A stretch of 64,000 bases of DNA, from the NCBI RefSeq assembly GCF_001908095.1, contig NZ_MKGR01000010.1:55456-119455 (forward strand), read 5' to 3'. How positions within the stretch are numbered: the first letter of the stretch is position 1; each line of letters opens with the position of its first letter. A program made the translations under genes and the position numbers. The notes beneath the pieces were generated by a model. It made no database searches. It was not told the DNA's origin and saw nothing but the letters and a program-made list of their open reading frames with translations. Positions 49,710-60,609 of this stretch are shown here, piece by piece. This stretch comes from Xenorhabdus thuongxuanensis (lineage in GTDB: Bacteria; Pseudomonadota; Gammaproteobacteria; Enterobacterales; Enterobacteriaceae).

Positions 49710-51170
49710 ATGGCTCTTTTAAAAATTCCCAGCAGAATAGCGTGTATGCTCAGCTTTAGCCTGAGCATTTTTAGTGCAAATGCCTCTTCTGATATCTCTT
49801 CTATTGAGAAAAGCGCCCAGTATTTGCCTACGGGAACTAACCTTTCATTTATTGCCCAAGCTGTTGGGGAAAAAAATCCCTTAGTTGATTATCACGGGCA
49901 ACAAATGGCTTTACCTGCCAGTACGCAGAAAATTGTGACAGCATTAGCAGCGCTATTGCAGCTTGGTAAGGATTACCGTTTTATCACAACACTGGAAAGT
50001 GATGCTAATCTTTCAGATGGTGTATTAAAAGGTAACTTAACGGCTCGCTTTGTCGGTGATCCCATGCTGACACGTTCACAACTACGCACTATGAGCGAAG
50101 CCCTAAAACAATCTGGTATAAAACAGATTGATGGAGATCTTGTCATAGATATTTCGATTTTCTCCAGCCACGATAAAGCACCAGGCTGGATATGGAACGA
50201 TATGACCCAGTGTTTCAGCGCCCCTCCATCAGCAGCAATTGTGGATAAAAACTGCTTTTCTGTTTCACTTTACAGCTCAGAAAAACCTGGCGAACTGGCA
50301 TTTGTCCGTGTACCCTCTTTTTATCCCGTTAATGTACTGAGTGAAGTCAAAACATTGGCTAAGGGATCACCAGAAGCGAAGTATTGTGAATTTGATGTTA
50401 CATCGGGTGATTTAAATCGATATACCCTCACAGGCTGCCTGGCACAACGCGATGAACCACTGCCATTGGCTTTTGCTATCCAGAATGGGCCTGGTTATGC
50501 TGGCAAGCTCCTGAAGAATGAACTGAATATTGCCGGTATTGAGTTAAAAGGCCATATACGGCTCCAGCCGGCTCCCAAACAGCCAGAAAAGATCCTCGCC
50601 GTGAATCAATCTGTGCCATTAAATAAGATGCTCGAAATCATGTTGAAAAAATCAGATAACATGATTGCGGATACTCTCTTTCGTACCCTTGGTCACCGCT
50701 ATTTCAACGTTCCAGGAACATGGCGGGCAGGTTCCGATGCTGTCCGCCAGATTCTGAAACAGAGAGCAGGTATTGATTTGGGCAATACTGTCATGGTGGA
50801 TGGTTCTGGCCTTTCACGCCACAATTTAATCGCTGCCACAACCATGATGGAAATATTACAATTTATCGCTCAACATAATGATGAACTGGACTTCATCTCC
50901 ATGTTACCCAAAGCGGGATATGATGGCACGTTGGCTTATCGCCCTGGCCTGCATGAAGCGAGGCTTGATGGCAAGGTCTTTGCCAAAACGGGATCATTAC
51001 AAGGCGTTTATAACCTCGCTGGGTTTATGACTACTGCAAGTGGACAACAAATTGCTTTTGTCCAGTTTGTCTCTGCCTACTCTGTTCCGCCAGAAGATCA
51101 ACGAGCCCGTCGTGTTCCGTTATCGCGTTTTGAGCACAATTTATATAAATCGTTATATCAAAGTCACTGA
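49710..51170 (+). CDS. dacB: D-alanyl-D-alanine carboxypeptidase/endopeptidase (PBP4)
   Basis: Periplasmic class C low-molecular-weight PBP that cleaves peptidoglycan cross-bridges. The 486 residues start with a signal peptide (ACMLSFSLSIFSANA). The penicillin-binding motifs are STQK (S71-K74), SDN (about 311-313, KKSDNMIADTLFR) and KTG (about residue 425, FAKTGSLQG). Domains II and III are inserted after the SxxK as in E. coli PBP4 (477). It diverges from greA. Confidence 0.96.
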   Translation: MALLKIPSRIACMLSFSLSIFSANASSDISSIEKSAQYLPTGTNLSFIAQAVGEKNPLVDYHGQQMALPASTQKIVTALAALLQLGKDYRFITTLESDANLSDGVLKGNLTARFVGDPMLTRSQLRTMSEALKQSGIKQIDGDLVIDISIFSSHDKAPGWIWNDMTQCFSAPPSAAIVDKNCFSVSLYSSEKPGELAFVRVPSFYPVNVLSEVKTLAKGSPEAKYCEFDVTSGDLNRYTLTGCLAQRDEPLPLAFAIQNGPGYAGKLLKNELNIAGIELKGHIRLQPAPKQPEKILAVNQSVPLNKMLEIMLKKSDNMIADTLFRTLGHRYFNVPGTWRAGSDAVRQILKQRAGIDLGNTVMVDGSGLSRHNLIAATTMMEILQFIAQHNDELDFISMLPKAGYDGTLAYRPGLHEARLDGKVFAKTGSLQGVYNLAGFMTTASGQQIAFVQFVSAYSVPPEDQRARRVPLSRFEHNLYKSLYQSH

Positions 51171-51206
51171 GCTGGCTCAGTGACTAAGAAGGGCTTGACC
51201 AAAGAA

Positions 51207-51234
51207 AAAAGGGCGCCATGTACAGCGCCCTTTT
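51207..51234. terminator. Bidirectional terminator between dacB and obgE
   Basis: A perfect 10-bp stem AAAAGGGCGC (51207-51216) / GCGCCCTTTT (51225-51234) between convergent genes. Confidence 0.92.
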
Positions 51235-51260
51235 GTTATATTCGAATGACTACATGAAGA

Positions 51261-52472
<1,212 letters not shown>

Positions 52473-52505
52473 CTAGTACCCAGAGATGGCGTAATCCAAA
52501 ATAAT

Positions 52506-52536
52506 AAAAAGCCCCGCAACACACATTGCAGGGCTT
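52506..52536 (-). terminator. Terminator after rpmA
   Basis: On the minus strand AGCCCTGCAA-loop-TTGCGGGGCTTTTT gives a stem with one mismatch and a T-run about 26 bases after the rpmA stop. Confidence 0.85.
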
Positions 52537-52561
52537 CTGATTCGATCAAGATACAAAAAAC

Positions 52562-52831
<270 letters not shown>

Positions 52832-52838
52832 CTAAATC

Positions 52839-53147
52839 TTAAGCGATGCCAGTGATCTTAACATCGGTGAACCACTGACGGTGGCCCTGTTGCTTACGGC
52901 TGTGTTTACGACGACGAAACTTAACAATTTTAACTTTCTCGCCACGGCCGTGAGCCACAACTTCAGCTTTAACTTTAACGCCTTCAACTACTGGAGCGCC
53001 GATTTTGATGTCTTCGCCGTTAGCGACCATCAGCACCTGGTCAAACTCAACAGTTTCACCTGTTGCGATGTCCAGCTTTTCCAAGCGAATTGTTTGGCCT
53101 TCGCTTACTCGGTGTTGTTTACCACCACTTTGGAAAACTGCGTACAT
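52839..53147 (-). CDS. rplU: 50S ribosomal protein L21
   Basis: A 102-residue ribosomal protein binding 23S rRNA. The sequence [54 protein letters not shown] is typical, with a basic [23 protein letters not shown] end. It is divergent from ispB, as in E. coli. Confidence 0.98.
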   Translation of the reverse strand: MYAVFQSGGKQHRVSEGQTIRLEKLDIATGETVEFDQVLMVANGEDIKIGAPVVEGVKVKAEVVAHGRGEKVKIVKFRRRKHSRKQQGHRQWFTDVKITGIA

Positions 53148-53399
53148 ATAAACTCCGCTTTCCGCGCACCCCCCTAAAAATGCTTTCCAGAGCGCGCTAT
53201 AAAATATTCACAATAGGGCGCGAATTCTACGCAAAAACCACTTGGAAGACAAGTGCAGAATTAGAACAGATGAGAAAAAAACAGAGTTTTTCAATTGTCA
53301 TTTATTTGAACGGTTTTTCAAGTACAATCGATACATCTTGATATCTATTGATATGCTAATTAATGAGCACAGCTCTGAATCAGAGTCCAAAGCCAAAAC

Positions 53400-54371
53400 A
53401 TGAATTTAGAATCGATAATTAAACTCACCGCTGATGATATGGCAGCGGTTAATGAAACCATTCTTAACCAATTAAATTCTGACGTTGCGCTGATCAACCA
53501 ACTTGGTTACTACATCATCAGCGGCGGTGGCAAGCGCATTCGACCAATGATTGCCGTACTGGCAGGGAAAGCCCTTCACTGCCAAGACGCAAAACACATC
53601 AAAGTTGCTGCTTTGATTGAATTTATTCACACGGCAACGCTACTGCATGACGATGTCGTTGATGAATCTGATATGCGCCGTGGTAAAGCGACAGCCAACT
53701 CCATTTATGGTAATGCTGCCAGTGTCCTTGTGGGCGATTTTATCTATACGCGCTCATTTCAAATGATGACCGATCTCGATTCCATGCGCGTATTAAAATT
53801 GATGTCTGATGCTACCAATGTCATTGCTGAAGGAGAGGTCATGCAGTTGATGAACTGCAATGATCCGAATATTTCAGAAGATGACTATATGCGGGTCATT
53901 TACAGTAAAACCGCCCGCCTGTTTGAAGTCGCTGCGCATTCAGCCGCCATTCTCGCCAACGCCACTCCTGAGCAAGAAATAGCACTACGTGATTATGGTC
54001 GTTATTTAGGAACCGCATTTCAATTAATTGATGATCTGCTGGATTATGACTCAGATAACAGTACGCTTGGTAAGAATACAGGGGATGATTTGAACGAAGG
54101 CAAACCAACATTGCCTCTTTTGCACGCTATGAACCACGGAACACCGGAACAATCCGCTCTGATACGAGGTGCCATTGAACAAGGTAATGGCCGCCATTTG
54201 CTGGATACCGTCCTGGCAACGATGAAACAGTGCGGTTCACTCAAATATACCCGCCAGCGGGCAGAAGAAGAAGCTGATAAGGCAATTTCAGCATTGCAGT
54301 CACTGGAGGATTCTCCATACAAGGCGGCTCTTGAGGGATTGGCTCATGTCGCTGTACAGCGACTTTCCTGA
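53400..54371 (+). CDS. ispB: Octaprenyl diphosphate synthase
   Basis: Trans-polyprenyl synthase that makes the side chain of ubiquinone and menaquinone, 323 residues. The two aspartate-rich motifs are LLHDDVVDESD (about residues 83-92) and QLIDDLLDYDSD (about 208-219), with GGGKRIRPM for isopentenyl diphosphate binding. Near identity in length to E. coli IspB (323). It is followed by sfsB in E. coli; here two Mu-type HTH genes lie between. Confidence 0.97.
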   Translation: MNLESIIKLTADDMAAVNETILNQLNSDVALINQLGYYIISGGGKRIRPMIAVLAGKALHCQDAKHIKVAALIEFIHTATLLHDDVVDESDMRRGKATANSIYGNAASVLVGDFIYTRSFQMMTDLDSMRVLKLMSDATNVIAEGEVMQLMNCNDPNISEDDYMRVIYSKTARLFEVAAHSAAILANATPEQEIALRDYGRYLGTAFQLIDDLLDYDSDNSTLGKNTGDDLNEGKPTLPLLHAMNHGTPEQSALIRGAIEQGNGRHLLDTVLATMKQCGSLKYTRQRAEEEADKAISALQSLEDSPYKAALEGLAHVAVQRLS

Positions 54372-54398
54372 ACTGAAGCAATCAGTGCCCCAGAAAAT

Positions 54399-54779
54399 TC
54401 AATCTAGGGCACTGTCTTTATTATTAATATCTTGAATACTGACATATTGGACAAGGCTGGCTAGCCCTTTTCTCAAAATAAATTTAACCATTCGTTCTCT
54501 TTCAGATTTGCTCAACTGGTAATAAGCCTCCACCCAGATCATAAATGGGTCCTGTCGCTTATTCCGGTAGTATTCGACTGAATTTTCACTGACTGTCAGT
54601 ACATTCACGACATCTTCGGGCAAACTGTTAACATTATATTCGAGCGCTTTTCCCTGTACGCCCCGCTTACGGCGTTGTTCCCAGCCCTCGCGCCTCGCCA
54701 TTAGATTGACTCCTTGGGGAGACGATGGCAGCCCTGCGAGGCCGATGAGTTCTTTTGCAGAATACCACTCTTTTTTCAT
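54399..54779 (-). CDS. Mu-type HTH DNA-binding protein (first copy)
   Basis: A 126-residue protein whose N-terminus matches the Mu-type winged HTH found in phage Mu transposase and repressor: KEWYSAKELIGLAGLPSSPQGVNLMARREGWEQRRKRGVQGKALEYNVNSLPEDV (residues 3-58). The C-terminal half (about 80-115, DPFMIWVEAYYQLSKSERERMVKFILRKGLASLVQYV) is a helical domain also found in the neighbouring paralogue. GAGGAGAAAGAG directly precedes the ATG. It could be a transcription regulator derived from a transposable phage; function not known. Confidence 0.8.
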   Translation of the reverse strand: MKKEWYSAKELIGLAGLPSSPQGVNLMARREGWEQRRKRGVQGKALEYNVNSLPEDVVNVLTVSENSVEYYRNKRQDPFMIWVEAYYQLSKSERERMVKFILRKGLASLVQYVSIQDINNKDSALD

Positions 54780-54854
54780 CTCTTTCTCCTCGCTTGATAC
54801 TGGAGCAGTGACGAGAAAGCCAAATTTTAAGCACCTGGCTTTTCAAAAGCTGTC

Positions 54855-55202
54855 TCAAGTAGCTATGATTTTTTCCAAAAAACTTCTTATGCCATCTCGT
54901 AATATCACTTCGGTAATGACCTCCTTCTCTTCCTCAGTGAGTAAATTAAATGCACTTACCCAAATGGATAAAGGATCTTGTTTCTGCACCTGATATTCCG
55001 TTGGTGTTTCATGAAGCTCCAAAGCTTCTAACGTTGATTGAGGAAAACAAGAATAATGGTATTCAATCGCCCTTCCCTGGACGCCTGACCGTTTTTGCCG
55101 CAACCACTCTTCACGTTTTGCCCTGGCATTAACTCCTTGTGGTGATCTAGGCAACTCACCTACACCGGTCAACTCCATTGCCGTATACCACTCTTTTTTC
55201 AT
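54855..55202 (-). CDS. Mu-type HTH DNA-binding protein (second copy)
   Basis: A 115-residue paralogue of the downstream gene with the same architecture: HTH KEWYTAMELTGVGELPRSPQGVNARAKREEWLRQKRSGVQGRAIEYHYSCFP (residues 3-55) and the C-terminal domain DPLSIWVSAFNLLTEEEKEVITEVILRDGIRSFLEKI. Tandem duplication is evident. It diverges from sfsB across a 190-base AT-rich region with inverted repeats that may be shared operators. Confidence 0.8.
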   Translation of the reverse strand: MKKEWYTAMELTGVGELPRSPQGVNARAKREEWLRQKRSGVQGRAIEYHYSCFPQSTLEALELHETPTEYQVQKQDPLSIWVSAFNLLTEEEKEVITEVILRDGIRSFLEKIIAT

Positions 55203-55240
55203 AATGTTTCTCTATTTTTGTAACCAAGTTCAAAAAAGAA

Positions 55241-55323
55241 GTTATTAAGAAAAAATTAGAAACATTTTTAGAAAAAATAATGTTATTTTGTTTTCTTAAT
55301 AACAGGTTCGTGTTCGTTATTAA
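55241..55323. promoter_or_regulatory. Inverted repeats between Mu-HTH gene and sfsB
   Basis: GTTATTAAGAAAA at 55241-55253 is repeated inverted (TTTTCTTAATAAC) at 55291-55303, a perfect 13-bp repeat, and its outer GTTATTAA recurs at 55316-55323. Three half-sites in the divergent promoter region suggest operators for one of the flanking HTH proteins. Confidence 0.45.
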
Positions 55324-55389
55324 TTTCACATTAACGCTTTAGTTATACCACTAATGTGGCTTCTAATTTAATAGAAAAGGATTAAAAAA

Positions 55390-55656
55390 ATGATTTCTAT
55401 GAAATCGGATTGGCATCCTGCTGATATTATTGCCGCTTTACGTAAACGTGGCACGACGTTAGCTGCCGTTTCTCGTGCAGCAGGACTGAGTTCATCTACT
55501 TTGGCGAATACACTTTCTCGCCCATGGCCCAAGGGAGAATGGATAATAGCGAAGCACTTAGAACTACATCCGTCTGAAATATGGCCAAGCCGCTATTTCG
55601 ATCCCAACACAGGAGAACTATTAGAAAGGAAAGTTAGAGAGAAAAAGAATAATTAG
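55390..55656 (+). CDS. sfsB: Ner/Nlp-family DNA-binding protein SfsB
   Basis: An 88-residue regulator of the Ner/Nlp family, related to the phage Mu Ner repressor; E. coli SfsB (Nlp) affects maltose gene expression. The Ner HTH is seen as SDWHPADIIAALRKRGTTLAAVSRAAGLSSSTLANTLSRPWPKGEWIIAKHLELHPSEIWPSRYFD. The ATG at 55390 is used; another ATG lies three codons further. It is downstream of ispB as in E. coli but divergent from the two Mu-HTH genes. Confidence 0.92.
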   Translation: MISMKSDWHPADIIAALRKRGTTLAAVSRAAGLSSSTLANTLSRPWPKGEWIIAKHLELHPSEIWPSRYFDPNTGELLERKVREKKNN

Positions 55657-55766
55657 CTATCGATATACCTATTGAAAGAAAAACCGCTAGTTATTTCTAA
55701 CTAGCGGTTTTAGTTATTTAATATATTTAACTTAATTCGTATATTAATAAATCATTAATAAATGAA

Positions 55767-56705
55767 TTAGCTGTTAATAAACTTCTCGCCTAAGTCAATA
55801 TCTTTCTTCAAAACATCCAGCATGTTATCCAATGCTTTCTGTTCAAAGTCACTCAACTTGCCAATATCTAAACGTTCTTCGATACCATTTTTACCTAAGC
55901 GAACAGGCTGCGCAAAGAAACGGGCATATTTGCCATCACCTTCAACATAGCTGCACTCAACAACATTGCTTTCGCCTTGCAAGCCACGGAGCAGCGACAG
56001 CCCCAAACGAGCCGCTGCTTGTCCCATAGACAGTGTTGCAGAGCCGCCACCCGCTTTCGCTTCAACAACCTCAGTACCCGCATTCTGGATACGCTTGGTC
56101 AATGCTTCAACTTCTTCATCAGTGAAGCTAACACCTGGAATTTGCGACAGCAGAGGCAGAATGGTCACACCAGAGTGCCCGCCAATAACAGGAACTTCTA
56201 TTTCTTCTACTTTCTTGCCTTTCAACTCAGCAACAAAGGTGTTGGAACGAATGATATCCAGGGTTGTGACACCAAACAGGCGGTTCTTATCGTACACCCC
56301 TTCTTTTTTCAGTACTTCAGCAGCAATCGCTACAGTGGTATTGACTGGGTTGGTAATAATTCCAATTAATGCTTTTGGACAAGTTTTAGCCACCTGCTGA
56401 ACCAGATTACGAATGATACCCGCGTTGATATTGAACAAATCGGAACGATCCATACCAGGTTTACGAGCCACACCCGCAGAAACCAATACGACATCCGCAC
56501 CTACCAATGCAGGGGTTGCATCTTCACCAGCAAAACCAGTGACTTTAACTTCCGTTGGGATATGGCTCAGATCGGTTGCCACGCCAGGGGTCACCGGAGC
56601 AATGTCATATAAGGAAAGTTCTGAACCTGAAGGAAGCTGGGTCTTGAGTAGAAGGGCAAGTGCCTGACCAATACCACCGGCTGCGCCGAGAACTGCAACT
56701 TTCAT
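55767..56705 (-). CDS. mdh: Malate dehydrogenase
   Basis: NAD-dependent TCA-cycle enzyme, 312 residues. It begins [41 protein letters not shown] (NAD loop GxxGGxG), has the substrate loop [12 protein letters not shown] and the active-site [15 protein letters not shown]. The start ATG 56705 has AAGGAG at good distance; 11 further codons upstream have no family match. It is divergent from argR, as in E. coli. Confidence 0.98.
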   Translation of the reverse strand: MKVAVLGAAGGIGQALALLLKTQLPSGSELSLYDIAPVTPGVATDLSHIPTEVKVTGFAGEDATPALVGADVVLVSAGVARKPGMDRSDLFNINAGIIRNLVQQVAKTCPKALIGIITNPVNTTVAIAAEVLKKEGVYDKNRLFGVTTLDIIRSNTFVAELKGKKVEEIEVPVIGGHSGVTILPLLSQIPGVSFTDEEVEALTKRIQNAGTEVVEAKAGGGSATLSMGQAAARLGLSLLRGLQGESNVVECSYVEGDGKYARFFAQPVRLGKNGIEERLDIGKLSDFEQKALDNMLDVLKKDIDLGEKFINS

Positions 56706-56741
56706 CCTGATACTCCTTAAATTAAGTACTGTAAACACGAT

Positions 56742-56789
56742 GTATTAAAAACACCACGTATTAAAAACACCACGTATTAAAAACAATCT
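56742..56789. repeat. Tandem 16-bp repeat upstream of mdh
   Basis: The unit GTATTAAAAACACCAC occurs twice exactly and a third time truncated at its end (…AAAACAATC), within the mdh leader/promoter. Such slippage repeats may change promoter spacing among strains; effect not known. Confidence 0.7.
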
Positions 56790-57045
56790 ATTAACAGCCA
56801 GATTATCCACTTAATAGCCTGATGATGAAACACCAAAGTTGTTTTATTCTAAACAAAATGCTTATCTGTTAATGAGATAATGGACACTTTTTTAAGAATT
56901 ATTTCAGCCGTATTCGTCATCAATTAATGGATTACCTTACTCTTCCCTTTCAGACCAAACAATCCTCAAAAACCACCATTTAATTAACAATGCATTTACT
57001 ATGTTTAATCCATTATTCTCTTTATGCTGGTTTATTCTTCTCTTT

Positions 57046-57075
57046 CTTGAATAAAAATTCACTCTTTCGCATAAT
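57046..57075 (+). promoter_or_regulatory. argR: argR promoter with ARG box
   Basis: The perfect ARG-box core TGAATAAAAATTCA (57048-57061; consensus WNTGAATWWWWATTCANW) overlaps -35 TTGAAT (57047-57052), and -10 CATAAT (57070-57075) follows after 17 bases. This predicts ArgR autorepression as in E. coli; a weaker half-match lies about 23 bases upstream. Confidence 0.8.
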
Positions 57076-57106
57076 GTCCGCCTGATAACGGATTCAACGA
57101 TGGTGA

Positions 57107-57580
<474 letters not shown>

Positions 57581-57588
57581 TTTTTTCA

Positions 57589-57633
57589 GGTCTGCCGTAT
57601 GCCAATATAATCAAAATATGCGTATGGCAGACC
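57589..57633. terminator. Bidirectional terminator between argR and mpl
   Basis: Stem GGTCTGCC (57589-57596) / GGCAGACC (57626-57633), extended by partial inner pairing (GTAT/ATAC-like), with T-run upstream for the minus strand. Loop is large. Confidence 0.6.
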
Positions 57634-57653
57634 GAAACATAAGAAAATATTGA

Positions 57654-59024
57654 TTAATCCACGCTTATTTTTTTCATCAATGCAGCCAGTAGTTTTTCGT
57701 GAATACCATCAAATCCACCATTACTCATAACCAGAATATGGTCACCGGGCTGGGCCGTTTCTACAATCATTTTAACCAAAGTATTAATATCCGCACTCCA
57801 ACGAGCTGGCTGAATACACTGTTCGGCAATTTCAACCACCTGCCACGGAATATTGGTGGGTTGATAGAGAAAAACTTCATCGGCACGTCCCAAAGAAGGA
57901 GCAATATCATTTTTGCTCATTCCCAGTTTCATGGTATTCGAACGCGGTTCCAGTACGGCAAGAATGCGAGCCATGCCGCCTACTTTACTTCTCAACGCCT
58001 CCATTGTGGCTAAGATAGCCGTTGGATGATGGGCAAAATCATCATATACCGAGATGCCATTAACTTCGCCGCGCAATTCAAGGCGACGACGGGCGTTAAT
58101 AAATTGGCATAATGCCTGACAGGCATCCGCAGGTTGAACGCCCACATGATGGGCTGCCGCAATTGCGATCAAACCATTATGCATATTGTGTTCACCAACC
58201 AATGACCACTTCACTTCCCCAACCAGCTCACCCTGATGGAATACCTGGTAGTGGCTGCTATCCTGGCTAGCTTTCTTCGCCTGCCAATGACCGCTTTCTC
58301 CGATCTGTTCCAACTCACTCCAATATCCCATTGAAAGCACATGCTTCAAATTAATATCATTATCAGGAACAATGATCTTGCCGGTACTCGGCACAACCCT
58401 GACGAGATGGTGGAACTGTTTTTGAATAGCGCCCAAATTTTCGAAAATGTCGGCATGATCAAACTCAAGGTTGTTCATGACCAGTGTGCGGGGACTGTAG
58501 TGGACAAATTTCGAACGCTTGTCAAAGAAGGCACAATCATATTCATCAGCTTCAATCACAAAAAATGGGCTTTCACCGATGTGTGCTGAAACTTCAAAAT
58601 TCCCTGGCACACCACCAATCAGGAATCCTGGTTTATAGCCACACTCTTCCAAGATCCAAGCCACCATACCCGCCGTCGTTGTTTTGCCATGAGTTCCCGC
58701 GACAGCCAATACCCAACGCTCCGGCAATATATGATCATGCAGCCATTGCGGGCCAGAAGTATAAGGAATGCCACGATCTAGCACGGCTTCTACGCAGGGA
58801 TTGCCACGTGTCATAGCATTACCAATGATCACCATATCTGGAGCAGGATCGAGCTGTGCTGGATCGTACCCTTGGATCAGCTCAATGCCCTGTTTTTCCA
58901 GCAAAGTGCTCATTGGGGGATATACATTGGCATCAGAGCCAGTCACTTCATGCCCCTGTGTGCGAGCGAGGATCGCCAGCCCACCCATGAAAGTACCGCA
59001 AATGCCAAGAATATGAATACGCAT
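57654..59024 (-). CDS. mpl: UDP-N-acetylmuramate:L-alanyl-gamma-D-glutamyl-meso-diaminopimelate ligase
   Basis: Murein recycling ligase, adding the recovered tripeptide to UDP-MurNAc. The 456 residues show the Mur ligase ATP loop VAGTHGKTTTAGMVAWIL (about 110-127), the central-domain VIEADEYDCAFFDKRSKFVHY, and the C-terminal YDDFAHHPTAI motif. Length equals E. coli Mpl (457). It diverges from fbp, as in E. coli. Confidence 0.97.
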   Translation of the reverse strand: MRIHILGICGTFMGGLAILARTQGHEVTGSDANVYPPMSTLLEKQGIELIQGYDPAQLDPAPDMVIIGNAMTRGNPCVEAVLDRGIPYTSGPQWLHDHILPERWVLAVAGTHGKTTTAGMVAWILEECGYKPGFLIGGVPGNFEVSAHIGESPFFVIEADEYDCAFFDKRSKFVHYSPRTLVMNNLEFDHADIFENLGAIQKQFHHLVRVVPSTGKIIVPDNDINLKHVLSMGYWSELEQIGESGHWQAKKASQDSSHYQVFHQGELVGEVKWSLVGEHNMHNGLIAIAAAHHVGVQPADACQALCQFINARRRLELRGEVNGISVYDDFAHHPTAILATMEALRSKVGGMARILAVLEPRSNTMKLGMSKNDIAPSLGRADEVFLYQPTNIPWQVVEIAEQCIQPARWSADINTLVKMIVETAQPGDHILVMSNGGFDGIHEKLLAALMKKISVD

Positions 59025-59207
59025 TTATTTCTACCTGATTCATGAACTGTATCACTATTTTAACGCTCAAATCAGAGATTAAAAATGCAATAACCTATGA
59101 ATCATTGGATTCTTTAGCTAAACTGCCCGCGCCTAAGTGCGGCACATAAGTGCAACACATAAGTGAAGCACGCTTCCTAAAACCATAACCAACTCAAGGC
59201 CTTTGTC

Positions 59208-60212
59208 ATGAAAACATTGGGCGAATTCATCGTCGAAAAGCAGCAAGATTTTCCGCATGCTACAGGTGAACTGACTGCACTACTGTCTGCCATAAAGTTA
59301 GGTGCCAAAATCATCCATAGAGATATCAATAAAGCCGGTCTTGTGGATATTTTAGGCACAAGTGGCGTCTCTAATGTTCAGGGTGAAGTCCAGATGAAGC
59401 TGGATTTGTATGCCAATGAAAAACTCAAGGCAGCACTGAAAGCACGCGGCGAAGTCGCAGGCATTGCTTCCGAAGAGGAAGACGACATCGTTATTTTTGA
59501 TGGCGATCGAGCAGAAAATGCGAAGTATGTTGTTTTGATGGATCCACTGGATGGTTCTTCGAATATTGATGTAAACGTTTCCGTCGGGACTATTTTCTCG
59601 ATTTACCATCGAATAACCCCGATCGGGCAACCTGTAACCGAAGAAGATTTCCTGCAACCGGGCAATCGTCAGGTTGCAGCGGGTTATGTGGTTTATGGCT
59701 CATCCACAATGCTGGTTTATACTACAGGCTGTGGTGTCCATACTTTTACTTATGATCCTTCCCTTGGTGTATTCTGTCTGACTCATGAGAAAGTCCAATT
59801 CCCAGAAAAGGGCAATATGTACTCTATCAATGAAGGGAACTACATCAAGTTCCCAATGGGCGTGAAAAAATACATCAAATATTGTCAGGAACAAGACGAA
59901 GCAACCCAGCGCCCTTACACAACCCGTTATATTGGTTCCCTGGTTGCAGATTTCCACCGCAATCTATTAAAAGGTGGGATCTATATCTACCCAAGTACGG
60001 CAAGCCATCCAACGGGCAAACTCCGCTTACTTTATGAGTGCAACCCAATTGCACTCCTGGCTGAACAAGCCGGTGGTAAAGCCAGCGATGGTGCAAACCG
60101 TATTCTGGATATCGTGCCAAATAAGCTGCACCAACGAGTACCTTTTTTTGTCGGCACCAAATCTATGGTAGAAAAAGCCGAAAGTTTTATGGCGGAGTTT
60201 CCTGAGCAATAA
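59208..60212 (+). CDS. fbp: Fructose-1,6-bisphosphatase class I
   Basis: Gluconeogenic phosphatase, 334 residues (E. coli 332). It has the metal site EEEDDIVIF and [23 protein letters not shown], the substrate-binding NEGNYIKF and ARYIGSLV-like [24 protein letters not shown], and [20 protein letters not shown] near the C-terminus. The ATG has a weak SD (AAGG 12 bases upstream, within CTCAAGGCC). A hairpin follows. Confidence 0.98.
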   Translation: MKTLGEFIVEKQQDFPHATGELTALLSAIKLGAKIIHRDINKAGLVDILGTSGVSNVQGEVQMKLDLYANEKLKAALKARGEVAGIASEEEDDIVIFDGDRAENAKYVVLMDPLDGSSNIDVNVSVGTIFSIYHRITPIGQPVTEEDFLQPGNRQVAAGYVVYGSSTMLVYTTGCGVHTFTYDPSLGVFCLTHEKVQFPEKGNMYSINEGNYIKFPMGVKKYIKYCQEQDEATQRPYTTRYIGSLVADFHRNLLKGGIYIYPSTASHPTGKLRLLYECNPIALLAEQAGGKASDGANRILDIVPNKLHQRVPFFVGTKSMVEKAESFMAEFPEQ

Positions 60213-60237
60213 GCAGCATTATTAATGCTCTAATTTA

Positions 60238-60259
60238 AAGAGGTGGGTTTCCACCTCTT
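60238..60259 (+). terminator. Terminator after fbp
   Basis: A perfect 9-bp stem AAGAGGTGG (60238-60246) / CCACCTCTT (60251-60259) with a four-base loop, 25 bases after the stop. Confidence 0.85.
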
Positions 60260-60609
60260 ATTCCATTTATTTTTCAAACCACAGGCTTATTAAGCCTGCA
60301 ACCATTTAATTATATATTCATACTGATACACCATAGTCATTCCTGAAAAAACACCTCTCTTGCATGAAAAACTTTTTGAAAAATGAAACCCAATTTCAGC
60401 GGAAATAAACTGATAACTTTTTGCTATCAATCGATAATCATTTTTCATTACGCACAACAATAAAAGTTTTCCTAATGTATGTAGGTATGGGAAATATTAT
60501 CTTTTTTATATTAATGAGATAGCTATACCCAATAAAAATGAAATTTGGAACATCAAAGATGTAACGCTAAAGCGCTGGCGACAGCCCATATTTTATGAGG
60601 AATTCATAT
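60260..60609. other. Intergenic region upstream of the second adhesin
   Basis: About 350 bases with no supportable gene. AT-rich, with no clear sigma-70 consensus pair; it must contain the promoter of the downstream adhesin gene. GAGGA lies seven bases before the adhesin ATG at 60610. Confidence 0.6.

Noticed and set aside
56742..56789. CRISPR array suspected from the repeated 16-bp unit
   Set aside because: Units are directly adjacent without spacers, too short and too few, and no cas genes are present in the window.
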